From: Seison nebaliae | Lineage: Eukaryota; Rotifera; Pararotatoria; Seisonacea; Seisonidae | Reading direction: 5' to 3' | Length of the DNA: 37,770 nt | Assembly (NCBI GenBank): GCA_023231475.1 | Contig: JALJEE010002753.1 | Coordinates: forward strand, 1-37,770 | Shown: in pieces, positions 1 through 11,009 of the stretch | Numbering within the stretch: the stretch's first letter is position 1 | Layout: each line of letters begins with the position of its first letter | The notes under the pieces: generated by a model | The model's database searches: none | The model's input: only the letters and a program-made list of their open reading frames with translations | What the model was told of the DNA's origin: nothing | Translations under genes and position numbers: made by a program

Positions 1-64
1 TAATAATCAAATAGTTGAATAATTGGTGAAGTACCATTTAGACTTGTAGTAGAATTAAAACGTC

Positions 65-137
65 GGCCGCGTGGCCCAATGGACAAGGCGTCCGACTTCG
101 AATCGGAAGATTGCAGGTTCGAGTCCTGCCGTGGTCG
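65..137 (+). tRNA. trnR-TCG: tRNA-Arg (anticodon TCG)
   Basis: A 73-nt cloverleaf. The 7-bp acceptor stem is GGCCGCG at 65-71 paired with CGTGGTC at 130-136 (two G-U pairs), with discriminator G137. The anticodon stem TCCGA/TCGGA encloses the loop CTTCGAA, which puts anticodon TCG at 98-100. The T stem is GCAGG/CCTGC around TTCGAGT. Both internal polymerase III promoter boxes are present (A box in the D arm, B box GGTTCGAGTCC), and T runs just downstream can end transcription. There is no intron. It would decode CGA codons. Confidence 0.96.
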
Positions 138-343
138 AAATTTTTCATGTGAGTATTTTTTTTCATTTATTATTATTTCTTCTCATTATCATATGGATCT
201 TATAAATATATACTGCTAAAATATTAAAATATGGATATTAGTGAATGATACTATTTTTTAAAGATGACCCAAAAATTATTAAAGTTTCAGTAAGATGAAT
301 CTACAAGAATTATAGGAAATGAATCATCTAACCTTACCGTCAT

Positions 344-380
344 GTGGGGCAAGATTAGACATTGGGGCAAAATGAGACAC
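344..380 (+). repeat. two tandem copies of an 18-bp GGGGCAA motif
   Basis: The units TGGGGCAAGATTAGACAT (344-361) and TGGGGCAAAATGAGACAC (363-380) differ at three of 18 positions and are separated by one base. They stand out as G-rich in an A/T-rich region. Function unknown; the pair may be a remnant of an interspersed repeat. Confidence 0.7.
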
Positions 381-859
381 TTCTCAATAAGCTTCTTTCT
401 ATTGAGTATAAACCATTTTAATACTCTGTTAATTTCCTTAATATTAATTTTCAACGTGAACGTTAAGAATGCGTACTCTTGGATTTACAACTCTTGTTTA
501 TCTATTTTTATTTAGAAAAAAAGGAAGCCACTGTAAAATAATGGTAAATTTGATGCTGATTGACTAACGTAAGCTTATTTAGCCAAAAAAATTCAATTTT
601 TCCTAATTATAAGAAGCAATTAAAATTGATTATAATCTCGCTATAACCATTGCAATGTCTCCCGAATGTCTTCTCCGAACAAATTGACTGTCATTCCTGC
701 AGACATTGACAAACGGATACAAATTTTTCAACTTTTTTAAAATCAGGTGCTTTTTTAAAAATAAGTGGCGTCAAAATAGTTTAAATTAAAATGACCGAAG
801 TGAAAATAGTTTAAACTAGGTTTAAACTAAAAGAACTTAAATTGAAGTATTTTGAACAA

Positions 860-1172
860 TATCAGGACAGATGACAATCGAGACAAAAAACAATAGGAAA
901 GAATAATAAAATGAACAAATAAAAATCAAATAAACTACGATTAGGACAAATTATCATCGGGACAAACAAAAAATAAGGGAAGACCTTCGACGATATTTAT
1001 TTTTTCCAATTATAAATTTGTTTAATTTTCTTTTCTTCAATTGGTTTTTATCAATCTAAAACTTATGACAACTCGGTTATCTTTTCTTCCGATTGTCATT
1101 TGTTTCGATTGTCTTTTGTCCAGATTGTCTTTCGTCCAAATTATTTTTGTTCAGATTGTCTCTTGTCCCAGA
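860..1172. repeat. degenerate inverted patch of GACAATC/GACAAA motifs
   Basis: The left part (about 865-970) repeats motifs such as GACAATCGAGACAAAAAA and GGACAAATTATCATCGGGAC. The right part (about 1068-1172) carries the same motif in reverse complement several times, for example GATTGTCTTTTGTCC and GATTGTCTCTTGTCC. The arms are only loosely complementary and no clean terminal repeat or target-site duplication was seen. It may be a decayed foldback element or a simple-motif expansion that was inverted. Confidence 0.5.
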
Positions 1173-2455
1173 AAAGTTTCCTAAAAAAGTTTTTACTAAT
1201 AAAAACTTATAAAAAGTTTTTGAGGAAAAAAGTCTAAACTAAAAACTAGTTTTTAATGTCATCCTAATCTACAATTTATATACAAATACAATCATTATTG
1301 ATTCAGAATGTTGATATTCGATAAGTTCATCCATATCCCCAACAACTTCTTCATTGACGAGAAGTTTTGATGTTAATTGAATTATTCCAAAGTTAAAAAG
1401 AAAGTTGATAGTTTATCCGGAGATTATTTCGATTCTATTTCAAATGGCAATCGATGCGATATCAGTCTTATTAGGTTATTGGATAGTAGACAGAATATCA
1501 GAAATAGATGATAATCAAGATAAAATCATTCAGGAACTTAATAACACGTGCGATTAATTTCCCGCCGATTACTTTGTTAATGAGAATAAAAGGCGTTTCT
1601 GTTCATTTTAAATTAACGTTTCCTAAAAAAAATATTTTTAGGAAAAGGAGTAGAAATGTCTTATCTTCTAGATTAAAGGAGTAGAACTGTCCAAAGGAGT
1701 TTTAAGGAAGTAGTAGAACACTCATTTTTTGCATAGCAACTCAAAAGGAATAGAACTACCGAAATAAATAATCCGGCTACCGTCAAGACCTTCTTATATG
1801 AACTTTATCTTATTTTGGAAGAGAGATGTAAATTGAACTATTATCTTCCTTATCTTCATCATCAAATATATTCGACCGTTCGACCGGATTTCGGATTAAG
1901 TTCGGGAGAATTTTATAACAATTTAAATTCCTTCAATTCCTTCAAGATTCATTATTTCCGGATGATTAACGTACTTCAATAATAGAATGTTGTGAATCCC
2001 AAAAAAACGTGTCGAGAAGTTGAGGGAAATATTGAGGGAATGAAGAGAATTTATTAAATTGATCGAGAAAGAACTGTCTTCTACAATTTCTAGAAGGCAA
2101 GAGAAGTTGATGGTTTTTACTGATGTTCGTTCATTATTTCTTTCCCATAAATATGGAGAGAGCTGTTCTTTTCAAAAACCATAAAATGTGAATGGGTGAA
2201 GGAAGTGAAAGATGGTGGTGATGGAGGAAATGTATGTATTAAGTGAAGTTTTTACATCTCTTTCCCACTTTAGAAATTGATTGTGAAAAGGAAAATTTCC
2301 GTGATTATATTGATCTTCTTCGTTGTCTTGAGGAAATGTATTTGTCAAACAGTGTTTGATGAGAAGAATATTCTGAAGAGAATGTTTATAAATATATTCC
2401 TTTCCTATGTGATCACAATCGACGACAATCAATTATGAATAATGAACTCGCTTCA

Positions 2456-2484
2456 TAACAACAACAGCAACAACAACAACAACG
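2456..2484 (+). repeat. (CAA)n microsatellite
   Basis: About nine CAA units with a CAG and a CGA interruption, in the presumed 5' leader or promoter zone of the calpain gene. Confidence 0.85.
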
Positions 2485-2670
2485 ACAATTATCGTTTTCA
2501 CAGTAACATTAATAAATTTAATGAATTAAATGAAATTCTTGTAAAATTTTTTCCTTTGTTTCTTCCACAAAAAACATTTTATTTAATTTCTACCTCATTG
2601 CATCATCGTTTACAATAATCGGCGTCATCTTTCAACGTGTAATTGAAACAAGAAAAATATTTTAAACGAC

Positions 2671-5094
2671 ATGGGAAATCATGAGAAGAATTCCGAGAAT
2701 CGAATCGATACCAAATGGACATGTGACAAGTGTACATATATTAATGAATTCAATAAGAATCTCTGTCGAATTTGTGAGAATGATCGAACAAAACATAAAT
2801 CTCTCGAAAAATCGAATAAAAAGAGCGATTATCATCATCATCAACAACGGAATAATCATCGATCAATTTTTCAACAGAATCTCCAAAATAAAAAATCTCA
2901 TCCCACCACCTCATCCACCCAACAACAACAAGACCAACAAACAACAACAAATAATTTATCGAGTTCGACAAGAAAGAAACTGAATGAAGCGAAATATCGA
3001 CGGAATCGTAGTCGAACAAAAGCTTCGAATATTTTATTGCAAGAACAATGTTTATCACAAATCGAATTAGATAATATTGCAAAAAGATTAAGAAGTAAGA
3101 ATAAATTGTTTGTTGATCATACTTTTCCACCAACCATCCAATCGATAATTGGAAAGGAGAATAGTAGAAATCAATCAGATAATGGACTTCCAACATATCT
3201 TCAAGATCGTATGTCTCAATCGACGAATTCAACATCACTCGTCTGGTTACGTCCTCATGAATTATCATTGGAATCTCTCACATTAATTTATCATTCATGG
3301 AAAGTGTTCCGAGATGATCTCGTACCATCAGATGTAGAACAAGGAATTCTCGGTAATTGTTGGTTCTTATCAGCTTTAGCAGTTCTCGCAGAACGACCAG
3401 ATCTAATAAGAAATATTATGTTAACAAGTGAATATAATAGTTTGGGAGCATATCAAGTCAGATTATGTCTGGATGGAATATGGAAAAGAATTATGATTGA
3501 TGATTTATTACCATGTGATAATGTCACAAGAATTCCATATTATTCAAAACCGTTAAGGAAACAATTATGGGTTCCTCTTATTGAGAAAGCAGCAGCTAAA
3601 GCATTCGGTTCTTATTCAGCGTTGATTGGTGGTTATCTCGTCGACGGTTTAGCAACTTTGACTGGAGCACCTTGTGAATCGATTGCTGTTGTACCAGATA
3701 CAGATTCCGATGTAACATTAACTTCAGATATTATTGATAATCATCTCCAAGTGATTTGGGCGAAGTTATTAAGTGCGAAAGATGCCGGTTTCTTAATGGG
3801 AATTAGTTGTGGTTTTCGTGTCACTCAACAAGTCTATGATGAAGTTGGATTACATTCACGTCACGCTTATAGTATTTTGGATGTTGTTGATATCGATCCG
3901 AAATTAGTTGATCATAATGAGAATGATGGTCCTATACGTTTGGTGCAGGTACGTAATCCATGGGGAAGAACGAAAGATAAATGGAGGGGAAAATGGAATG
4001 CGAAAGATCGAATTTGTTGGACAAGTAAAATGATCAAATTATTAGGAGATCCAAAATTATTAAATTCAGCTATTTTCTGGATATGTCTCGATGATGTATA
4101 TAAATATTTCGATTCAATAATTGTTTGTAAAGCGTATCCGAAATATAAGAAGAATGAAGGATGGCATGAAACGAGAGCAAGTGGTGCAGTTTGGTATCAG
4201 AACTTTTCTTCTAAATGTCATGTCTTTCTTCTTAACGTCTTCGAAACAACTGAAATGGAAATAACTTTATTTCAAAAACATTCTGAATATGAAGATATGT
4301 TGGATGTTGGATTTGTTGTAAATAAATTGGCGAATGAAGATCAATTGAATGAGAGAAGTAGAAATAAACGTCGAATTAATTTCGTCGGTTGTTCAGAAGT
4401 TTCACGAATCGGTGATTGTGTCATGTATTGTGGGAAACAAGTGTCTCATAGTGTCGCTAGTAGTGGCTGGTTCGATCCAGGTCAATATATTATTACTCCT
4501 ATGGCATTTAGTCAAATCATTCCGAATGGAAATAATTCTGGAAAAAAAGTTACATATCCTTTCAACATCGTTATTCATAGTAGTCAATCGATATTTCTTG
4601 ATCATGATCGTTTTCCTTCCACGCATATTGCTGATGCTGTAATTTCTTGTGCTAAACGTTTTGGAACTCCAACTTATCTGAGAGACGAAGCAACTATGTT
4701 TGCATTAATGAGATGTGCTGGTGCCATTCTGGTAACAGAGAATCGTCACAAAAGTCATTTCTTACATGTCCAAACGAATGTTAATGATGATCCTAATCTC
4801 ATTTGTTCTCGTGGTGGTTTGACATGGGTCGATTCCATTCCTCCAAATAGTCGGTTAGTTTTACTTCTCTTTTACTTTTATTTCACTTTTATCATTTCCA
4901 TCTTCAGAATGGTAATGGGCGTCTTCTCCCAAGTCAGTTTCACAGCTGGATATGTCCTACGACATCAATGTCGACATCGATTAGTTAATCGAGCTCAATT
5001 AGGCAGTGAATGGTGTCCGAATTATAATCAAGCAACTAATTCTCCAGGAATTACTAACGCCATTTCTGGTCTACATCTTCCCAGACAAATTTGA
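2671..5094 (+). CDS. CAPN15: calpain-15 / small optic lobes-type cysteine protease
   Basis: Cytosolic calpain-family thiol protease of the SOL/CAPN15 branch; the fly gene is needed for optic-lobe neurons. Residues 16-35 form one RanBP2-type zinc finger (W16, C18, C21, C32, C35). A His/Gln/Asn-rich linker follows, then the protease core with the triad Cys230 (in GNCWFLSAL), His398 (SRHAYSILDV) and Asn429 (VRNPWGR). The C-terminal half matches the SOL domain, ending GLHLPRQI much as human CAPN15 ends GLHGPRPL. ATG2671 follows an in-frame TGA at 2644-2646, so it is the first Met. One 54-bp intron, 4854-4907, joins NSR to MVMGVFSQ; spliced product 789 aa. The intron is a multiple of three without a stop, so read-through adds 18 hydrophobic residues (807 aa). 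Odd: one zinc finger, where fly and vertebrate relatives have about five or six. AATAAA lies at 5172-5177. Confidence 0.95.
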   Translation: MGNHEKNSENRIDTKWTCDKCTYINEFNKNLCRICENDRTKHKSLEKSNKKSDYHHHQQRNNHRSIFQQNLQNKKSHPTTSSTQQQQDQQTTTNNLSSSTRKKLNEAKYRRNRSRTKASNILLQEQCLSQIELDNIAKRLRSKNKLFVDHTFPPTIQSIIGKENSRNQSDNGLPTYLQDRMSQSTNSTSLVWLRPHELSLESLTLIYHSWKVFRDDLVPSDVEQGILGNCWFLSALAVLAERPDLIRNIMLTSEYNSLGAYQVRLCLDGIWKRIMIDDLLPCDNVTRIPYYSKPLRKQLWVPLIEKAAAKAFGSYSALIGGYLVDGLATLTGAPCESIAVVPDTDSDVTLTSDIIDNHLQVIWAKLLSAKDAGFLMGISCGFRVTQQVYDEVGLHSRHAYSILDVVDIDPKLVDHNENDGPIRLVQVRNPWGRTKDKWRGKWNAKDRICWTSKMIKLLGDPKLLNSAIFWICLDDVYKYFDSIIVCKAYPKYKKNEGWHETRASGAVWYQNFSSKCHVFLLNVFETTEMEITLFQKHSEYEDMLDVGFVVNKLANEDQLNERSRNKRRINFVGCSEVSRIGDCVMYCGKQVSHSVASSGWFDPGQYIITPMAFSQIIPNGNNSGKKVTYPFNIVIHSSQSIFLDHDRFPSTHIADAVISCAKRFGTPTYLRDEATMFALMRCAGAILVTENRHKSHFLHVQTNVNDDPNLICSRGGLTWVDSIPPNSRLVLLLFYFYFTFIISIFRMVMGVFSQVSFTAGYVLRHQCRHRLVNRAQLGSEWCPNYNQATNSPGITNAISGLHLPRQI

Positions 5095-5171
5095 TATGGG
5101 AAGAATTCTTCTTTTTAACAATCTCATTTTTATCAAATTCATCAGTGATAATTTAATTCTTTATTTAAAAT

Positions 5172-5177
5172 AATAAA
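5172..5177 (+). promoter_or_regulatory. polyadenylation signal of the calpain gene
   Basis: Consensus AATAAA 78 bases after the calpain stop codon and just before the 24-bp tandem repeat. Confidence 0.55.
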
Positions 5178-5200
5178 TTTTATTATATCGAAAACCAAAT

Positions 5201-5357
5201 TAGAAAACTTCAAATATTTTCATGTAGAAAAATTATCAAATTATTATGTAGAAAACTTTAAATATTTCCTTTTGGAAAATTGAAATATTTTTATGTAGAA
5301 AACTTGAAATAATTTCGTGTGGAAAATTAACAAATTTTTATTGGGAAAATTGAGAAG
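5201..5357 (+). repeat. 24-bp imperfect minisatellite, about 6.5 copies
   Basis: Units begin at 5201, 5225, 5249, 5273, 5296 and 5320, with a partial copy after about 5344. Each starts TAGAAAA or TGGAAAA and ends near TTTTATG or TTTCGTG. The period is 24 except one 23-bp unit. It lies between the calpain poly(A) signal and BBS9. No coding meaning is seen. Confidence 0.85.
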
Positions 5358-5945
5358 AATTAAAGTTTGATTTGAAATAAAAAAGGAAAAATTTTAAATG
5401 AATAGTTCAACAAATGATCTTCCTGAGAGAATGATTAAGATGCCTGAAATCCATAAACTTTTCCTTTCACCTAAAAAAATATTGAGAGAAAGAGTAAAAA
5501 TAAAATTTCCTAACCGACTCGTGCAAATTTCCAGAATAAACCTCTTAAACTCCAAAAAGAAATTGAGAAAAATTTAGAATGAAAGAACTAACCCAGTTGT
5601 ACGTGGCACCAATGTTGGAAATAGATTTTTCACATAAGCACAAGTGCATATCATGAGAATAATGACGGTAATTAAACTTTCGAAATTGAAAATGGCAGAC
5701 TAAATTAAGAAATAAAATCGATAATATTTCCATCAAGAAAAAGACAAAAGAACCATAGTTCTCTCAGAAACCGGTTGGATGACAGGAAATTATAAGAAAA
5801 TTTATTCACAATTAATTTTTTTTCTAAACTAAACTTTCAAATAATCAAATTGAAAATGTTAAGCAATTGAAATATTTTCAACAAATCTTTCTTAATCGTT
5901 TCTATAGGAACCAGATCAATAATCTTTTTATTCATCTCCTGATAG
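5358..5945. other. intergenic region upstream of BBS9
   Basis: About 590 A/T-rich bases between the minisatellite and the BBS9 start. There is no convincing open frame in either direction and no clear core promoter motif. It presumably carries the BBS9 promoter and 5' leader. Confidence 0.5.
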
Positions 5946-8900
5946 ATGACTTTGTTTAATCTGATAAATTTGTGGTCAGTCAAGGCTGACGTCGATTCTG
6001 ATGTCATATCACACGCAGTCTTACATCAGAATGAACGTCATTGTTTTTTAGCCACAGGTTTCATGAATGGAAAAATTTGTATTCATTCACCCGAATCAAT
6101 CAAAGATGATGAAACAGAACAATCGTCTGTTAATGATTTATTGGTAGAGAAGGACTTGAGTAATGATGGACCGTTACTCGATTTATCCTTTGGCAATTTT
6201 ACTGGAGATGTAAACGATATTTCGTTGGCTGTACTTCAATCGAAAATATTGACAATTTTCAGATTAATAAAATCTGAATTAGCAAATGGAATATTTTGTC
6301 TAGAAGCGGAACATACGAACCAATTCAAACATGATGCTTATAATTTCTGTACAGGATATTTTGGTCGGAATAAATGTTCCATTTCCATTATCATTTAATT
6401 AATAATTTTATATTGTGTTTGACAGATAAAGAATTTATTTGTGTTCAATCGATTGATGGATTACTGTTGATATATTGTCAGGGAACTTTCCACTTTCAAA
6501 ATTTCCTACCCAAATTCTTGATTCCTGGACCAATCACTTATCTACCATCCAATGATATGATTGCCACTATTTCCACCGCTTACTGTGTAGAGGCGTATCG
6601 GTTTTCATAAATTCATTTAACTTTTTCTTCAAATTTCTCGAAAAGATATCAAGATTTAGCGATGTGTACGTCAGAGGAAGGTAAAGATGAAGGTAAAGTT
6701 CTACAGGTTAAAAACCATATTTTCTTATTTACAAATTTAAAAAATTTTTAATAGTGTAACTGGTCATTGAATATAGGAGAATATGCGATAGATTTATATT
6801 CAATTGATATGGAGAATTCGAAACATCAAATTTTAATTTTAGGTTTCCTACTTCCAAATTACTTTGACCGTCATTTTATGTTGAAGGCGAACAAAATTTG
6901 TTTATGGCGAATGATGAAGGTAAATTGTTGTGGACAGTTCAACCCGAATCAAATTATCTTCACGCAATTCCTTATCGATCAAGTTTTTGATTTTTCAAAT
7001 CCTCTCCCTTTATCCATTATCTTCGTCAAGTTAATCATAAACAAGTCAATACTATTGCCATCACCGATAACAATTTACTTCATATTTTAGAAGATAAATT
7101 TGTGAAATGGTCATGCAAATTGGATGAGAACGTCTCCTCCGTCAATATCGTTCAATCGAAGTTCGATGGAAAATGGAAATTTCTTTTTTAATTTTTAAAT
7201 TTTAGAAATTTGAAGAATGTTGTTGTGACATTCAGTCCAAATGGATCAATTCATTGCTCATATTTGGGTACGGATCCTCAATTACAAACGAAAGCAGTCA
7301 AATATCGAGAAGTTGATATGTCGAATCATATAGAAAAACTGAAAACTCTCCAAAAGAAAATCAACGCAGAAAAAAATAATCCTGGTTAATTTCTTTTCTT
7401 TTTCCTTATTTAATTCTTTTAATATTTCCGTTCCATAGATAATTCAAGTTTATTATTAAACAGGAAAGATCAACAGAAGAAAATTAACTTGAAAGTAAAA
7501 CTTGAACCCGAATTGAAATCGGTTAGGAAAAGATTTATGAAAAAAGGTGAAAATTGAGAAATTTTATAGATTGACGCAACAATTTTTAGTAATTTGCCAA
7601 ACGAAATTTTATCTGTCGCCAGATATGCGACGTTACATGTTAATTTTACTTCCACTTTTTTTCCCTTAAATTTATTTGAATAGATCGAATGTCAAACAAA
7701 CGAAGTCTTATCGAAAATGATGTTGTCTATCGACGTCAAATCACCTTTAAAATGTAATCGTAGTCAAATCGTCTCTGATAGTAATTCTCCAACAATCGAA
7801 GAAGAAGTAAAGATATATTTAAATGAAATGGACATTCTCTGTAACGATTTGACAGCAACAGTCGTCGTTTCCATAACAACTACAAACGGTGGAGTATTGA
7901 GAAGAAAAGAAGAAGTGGCATTACCAATGAGATTGGTTATGGTACCATTTGCGTCGAATTTGAATTTAGAAGAAAAATTAACATTTAAATCAAATCAATC
8001 AATTCCATTACATAAACTCTTTATTGGTTTCTCCATTATTTAAAAAGGAAAATTTTAATTTTCTTTTAAGATTATCAATCATCTTCTTCTTCAACGGATA
8101 ATCGTGCAATCGGTTTCTCTTATTATAATATACCGAATTCCTCCGTAACTCTAGCATATAATCAAGGTTCGATAATTTTTTTCGATTCATCATTTAATTA
8201 TCGTTTTAGATCTCTTAAGAATCTGTAGTAATCATTTGGCATATTGTTCGTTGCCATATAAGGAATTATTGAAACGATTATCATCGAAATCATCAAATCA
8301 TGATGATTTTATGAAAGAGAATCCATTTGAATTAATTGGAACTTTTCCGTTTGCTTCGATGGAGAAATGGTTGAAGAGTTATTTGAATGATGAGAATGAA
8401 TTGAGGAGATTGGAGGAAGAGTTGAATAAAGCATCAATTCAATTTCGTGCTTTACAATTAATTACTAATAATAAAATGGAACACGCAATGAATAATAATA
8501 TGGAGAATTATGAAGGAACTTATGGAACAGCATATAATATTGTTGTGGAATGTTGTGAGAATTGTGAGAAAGTGCAAAAATTACTTTATTCAAATTATCT
8601 ACATTTAATTTCAATTTTTAATTTATTCATATCATTAATCCTTTCTGATAAACGAAATCGAATGCCGATTGAAGAGAAGAAACAATTATATCGTCAAACT
8701 CATTTGGGATGGTGGGAGAATGTGGAGGATATGAATATCGATGTTCTCATTGAAAGTATCCTCTACTATTCACTTCATGGTAGTAATAATAATAAGATAA
8801 CGAATATCTTAAAAAACAAAGTCCCAATATCGAACGATTCGTTAGAAGTTCGAAAGAAACGTCTCATGAATATCATTTCAATTATTTGGAATGCTAATGC

Positions 8901-9081
8901 TGAAGGACATATCGATGGAATAAAGAAAATTATCGAGTCGTTAACTGATCGAACTGATCGACCGATGTCGACCACTGTGGGAAAACATAATATTTCCGCT
9001 ACATCCGATTTCTCGAATTTACCACAAACCAGACCAACCACCGCTTTCGATGAGTCGATTTCATCACAAGTATTATTTTAA
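5946..9081 (+). CDS. BBS9: BBS9 / PTHB1, BBSome subunit
   Basis: Scaffold subunit of the BBSome, the coat that carries membrane proteins in and out of cilia; in an arthropod this implies ciliated sensory neurons. Exons: 5946-6375, 6426-6600, 6646-6706, 6755-6842, 6887-6982, 7031-7160, 7206-7384, 7439-7521, 7570-7638, 7684-8026, 8071-8166, 8210-9081. They sum to 2622 nt (873 aa; human PTHB1 is 887). All introns are 43-54 bp GT-AG. Matches to PTHB1 run along the whole chain: start MTLFNLINLWS, then ICVQSIDGLL, FLPKFLIPGPITY, WSLNIGEYAIDL, HCSYLGTDPQL near the end of the N-terminal beta-propeller, a GAE-like beta domain, the PFASMEKWLKSYL region and a helical C-terminus with IQFRALQ. Junction phases agree at every step. 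Short frames in this interval are its exons. It is convergent with the tau-like gene, with stop codons 183 bp apart. Confidence 0.93.
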
Positions 9082-9157
9082 AATTTATTTTATAATTCCG
9101 AAAAAAAAAACGATCGTTTATGAAATTTCTCATTTTTCTTCTCCTCATTGTTTGTGA

Positions 9158-9193
9158 AATAAATTGAATCGGTTATTTTATGGTTTTTTTATT
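9158..9193. promoter_or_regulatory. crossed poly(A) signals of BBS9 and the tau-like gene
   Basis: AATAAA on the plus strand at 9158-9163 serves BBS9 (77 bases after its stop). TTTATT at 9188-9193 is AATAAA on the minus strand, 72 bases past the tau-like stop. Since cleavage usually falls 10-30 bases after the signal, the two 3' UTRs should overlap or abut. Confidence 0.55.
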
Positions 9194-9264
9194 ATTATCA
9201 TCTTTTTCTTATTTGCAATAATTTTTACACAAATTTCTCTTTCCATAATTATTTCAATAATTTA

Positions 9265-10974
9265 TCATGATGTCTGTAATCTAGACGACACTTCTCCATC
9301 TTTCGGTATTCTCTCACAACCGGTGTCAATACGAGGTGCGGCAGCTGTTCTAAACTTCAGTTTCTCATTATGAATCTTCAAAAAAGAAATAATTCATCAA
9401 AATTGAGTAAACGTTAATTAACTCTGATATTTCCGCCTTGTTGCTGATGTTTAATATTAGCCAATGAATTAATTTTTGATTCGGTTTTCCATGCAAGTTT
9501 CTCATTCATAATCTATTGAAGAAATGAAAGTTGTTAAAGAGAATTGGGAAATTTAAACTCGAATATTTCCTCCTTTCGGTGTATGTGTCTTGTTCGCTAA
9601 TGATTGGATCTTGGAATTAGCTTTCCATTGAAGTTTATCATTCAAAATCTGCATTAATGTTTGGATGATAATAGGAATTAATATCAATTTTAAATGTGTT
9701 TCTACTAAACTTGGACATTACCACCTTTAGCTTGATATGTCGAATTTTCTAAAGAGCCACATTTAGCTTTCACTTGTTTATAATCGTATTTGGGAGCATT
9801 GAATATTTGAACATTGCCACCTTTTGGAACATGTCTCACTTTCAATTTATCTAAACGGAAAGAAAAAATTAGAGTGTTTTCGAAATTTTTTTTGGATAAT
9901 TTTTTAAAAATTTTTTAAAAAGTTTTCTATGAAATTTTCTTTTTAATATTTTTTTGAATTTTTATCTAGTTTCTTTGAAGAAGTTTTAAGAAGGAATAAA
10001 AGTCGTTTTTAGTGTGGAAATGAATTTGAACATTTTATACCACCCGCTTTCGGTGGTTGGGTATTGGATGAAGTTGATTGCGATTGACGGCTCATAAATG
10101 ATTCAGACGAACAAACACTTCCTCTACTACTGAATGTTGTGGAATTTGCATTATTCTTCTCACTTTTTTCTATGCTACTCCTCGTTAATTTAGTTTGGTT
10201 GCCATTAGAATCATTCGGTTTCACTCGAAGTGTATCATAGTTTCCGTCATCGAAATTATCATACTCGATATTCATCTTCTTTAATTGTTCGCAACATTCA
10301 TCGACGTATTGTTGACAACGGCCGATGGATTGCATGTCTTCTCTCGAGTTCGCTTTCGAAATGTTTGTTGAACTAATTTGACTTTTTGAAGGAATGCGCG
10401 ATTGCTGCACACTATTTGTCGATTTGGCGGAATTCGAGAAATTAGTAGGTCGTCTTATGTGAGAAGATGTTACGGAGATGTTGCGTGATTTGGAACGTAT
10501 TCCTCCATTGAAGCGAGGTATCATCGACGAACCTGGGGCTGGCCCTGTTTGTGTAGCCATAACTGAAGTCTATTCCCTAACCGAATGGCACACGAATGGT
10601 TGAACGACTAAGAGATCTGGGGAAATGGTTTTTTTTCGTAGGGAATATCAATAAAAATGGAAAATTTTAAATGAGAAAAATATGGAAATTCTTTTCGGGA
10701 AGTTCCATGAAACGGTAGAATGTTGCGTGTAGATAAGGAGGTGGAAAGTTAATGAATAATGATTCGGTCGAAATGCAAATTGAATTAAAAGAAGAAAAGT
10801 TCTCCTTATTAAATTATCTAATAAATTCTGTTCGAGATTAAATGTGTTTAAGTGAATAATGGATAAGCATTGATTATTGTAACAAGAGACATAGGTAGGT
10901 CATCGACGTGATATGTCAGTTATTCAATTATGATATAATATTATCATCTAATTAATATCGAAACGAGGGAGATG

Positions 10975-11009
<35 letters not shown>

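Larger units (their letters stand above)
138..2670. other. non-coding left flank
   Basis: About 2.5 kb without a supportable gene; open frames are short and have no recognisable protein content. It holds a two-copy GGGGCAA motif (344-380), a patch of inverted GACAATC-type motifs (about 860-1170), A/T-rich stretches around 1180-1260 and a CAA microsatellite just before the calpain gene. The last few hundred bases must contain the calpain promoter and 5' leader, but I cannot place a TATA box or initiator. Confidence 0.6.

Noticed and set aside
2750-3268. Minus-strand frame opposite the calpain gene
   Set aside because: Shadow of the coding strand; the plus strand has clear protein homology over this whole interval.
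5946-8236. Apparent frameshifts and stops that could make BBS9 a pseudogene
   Set aside because: Each break coincides with a GT-AG intron of 43-54 bp, and the joined exons keep the frame and the PTHB1 alignment throughout.
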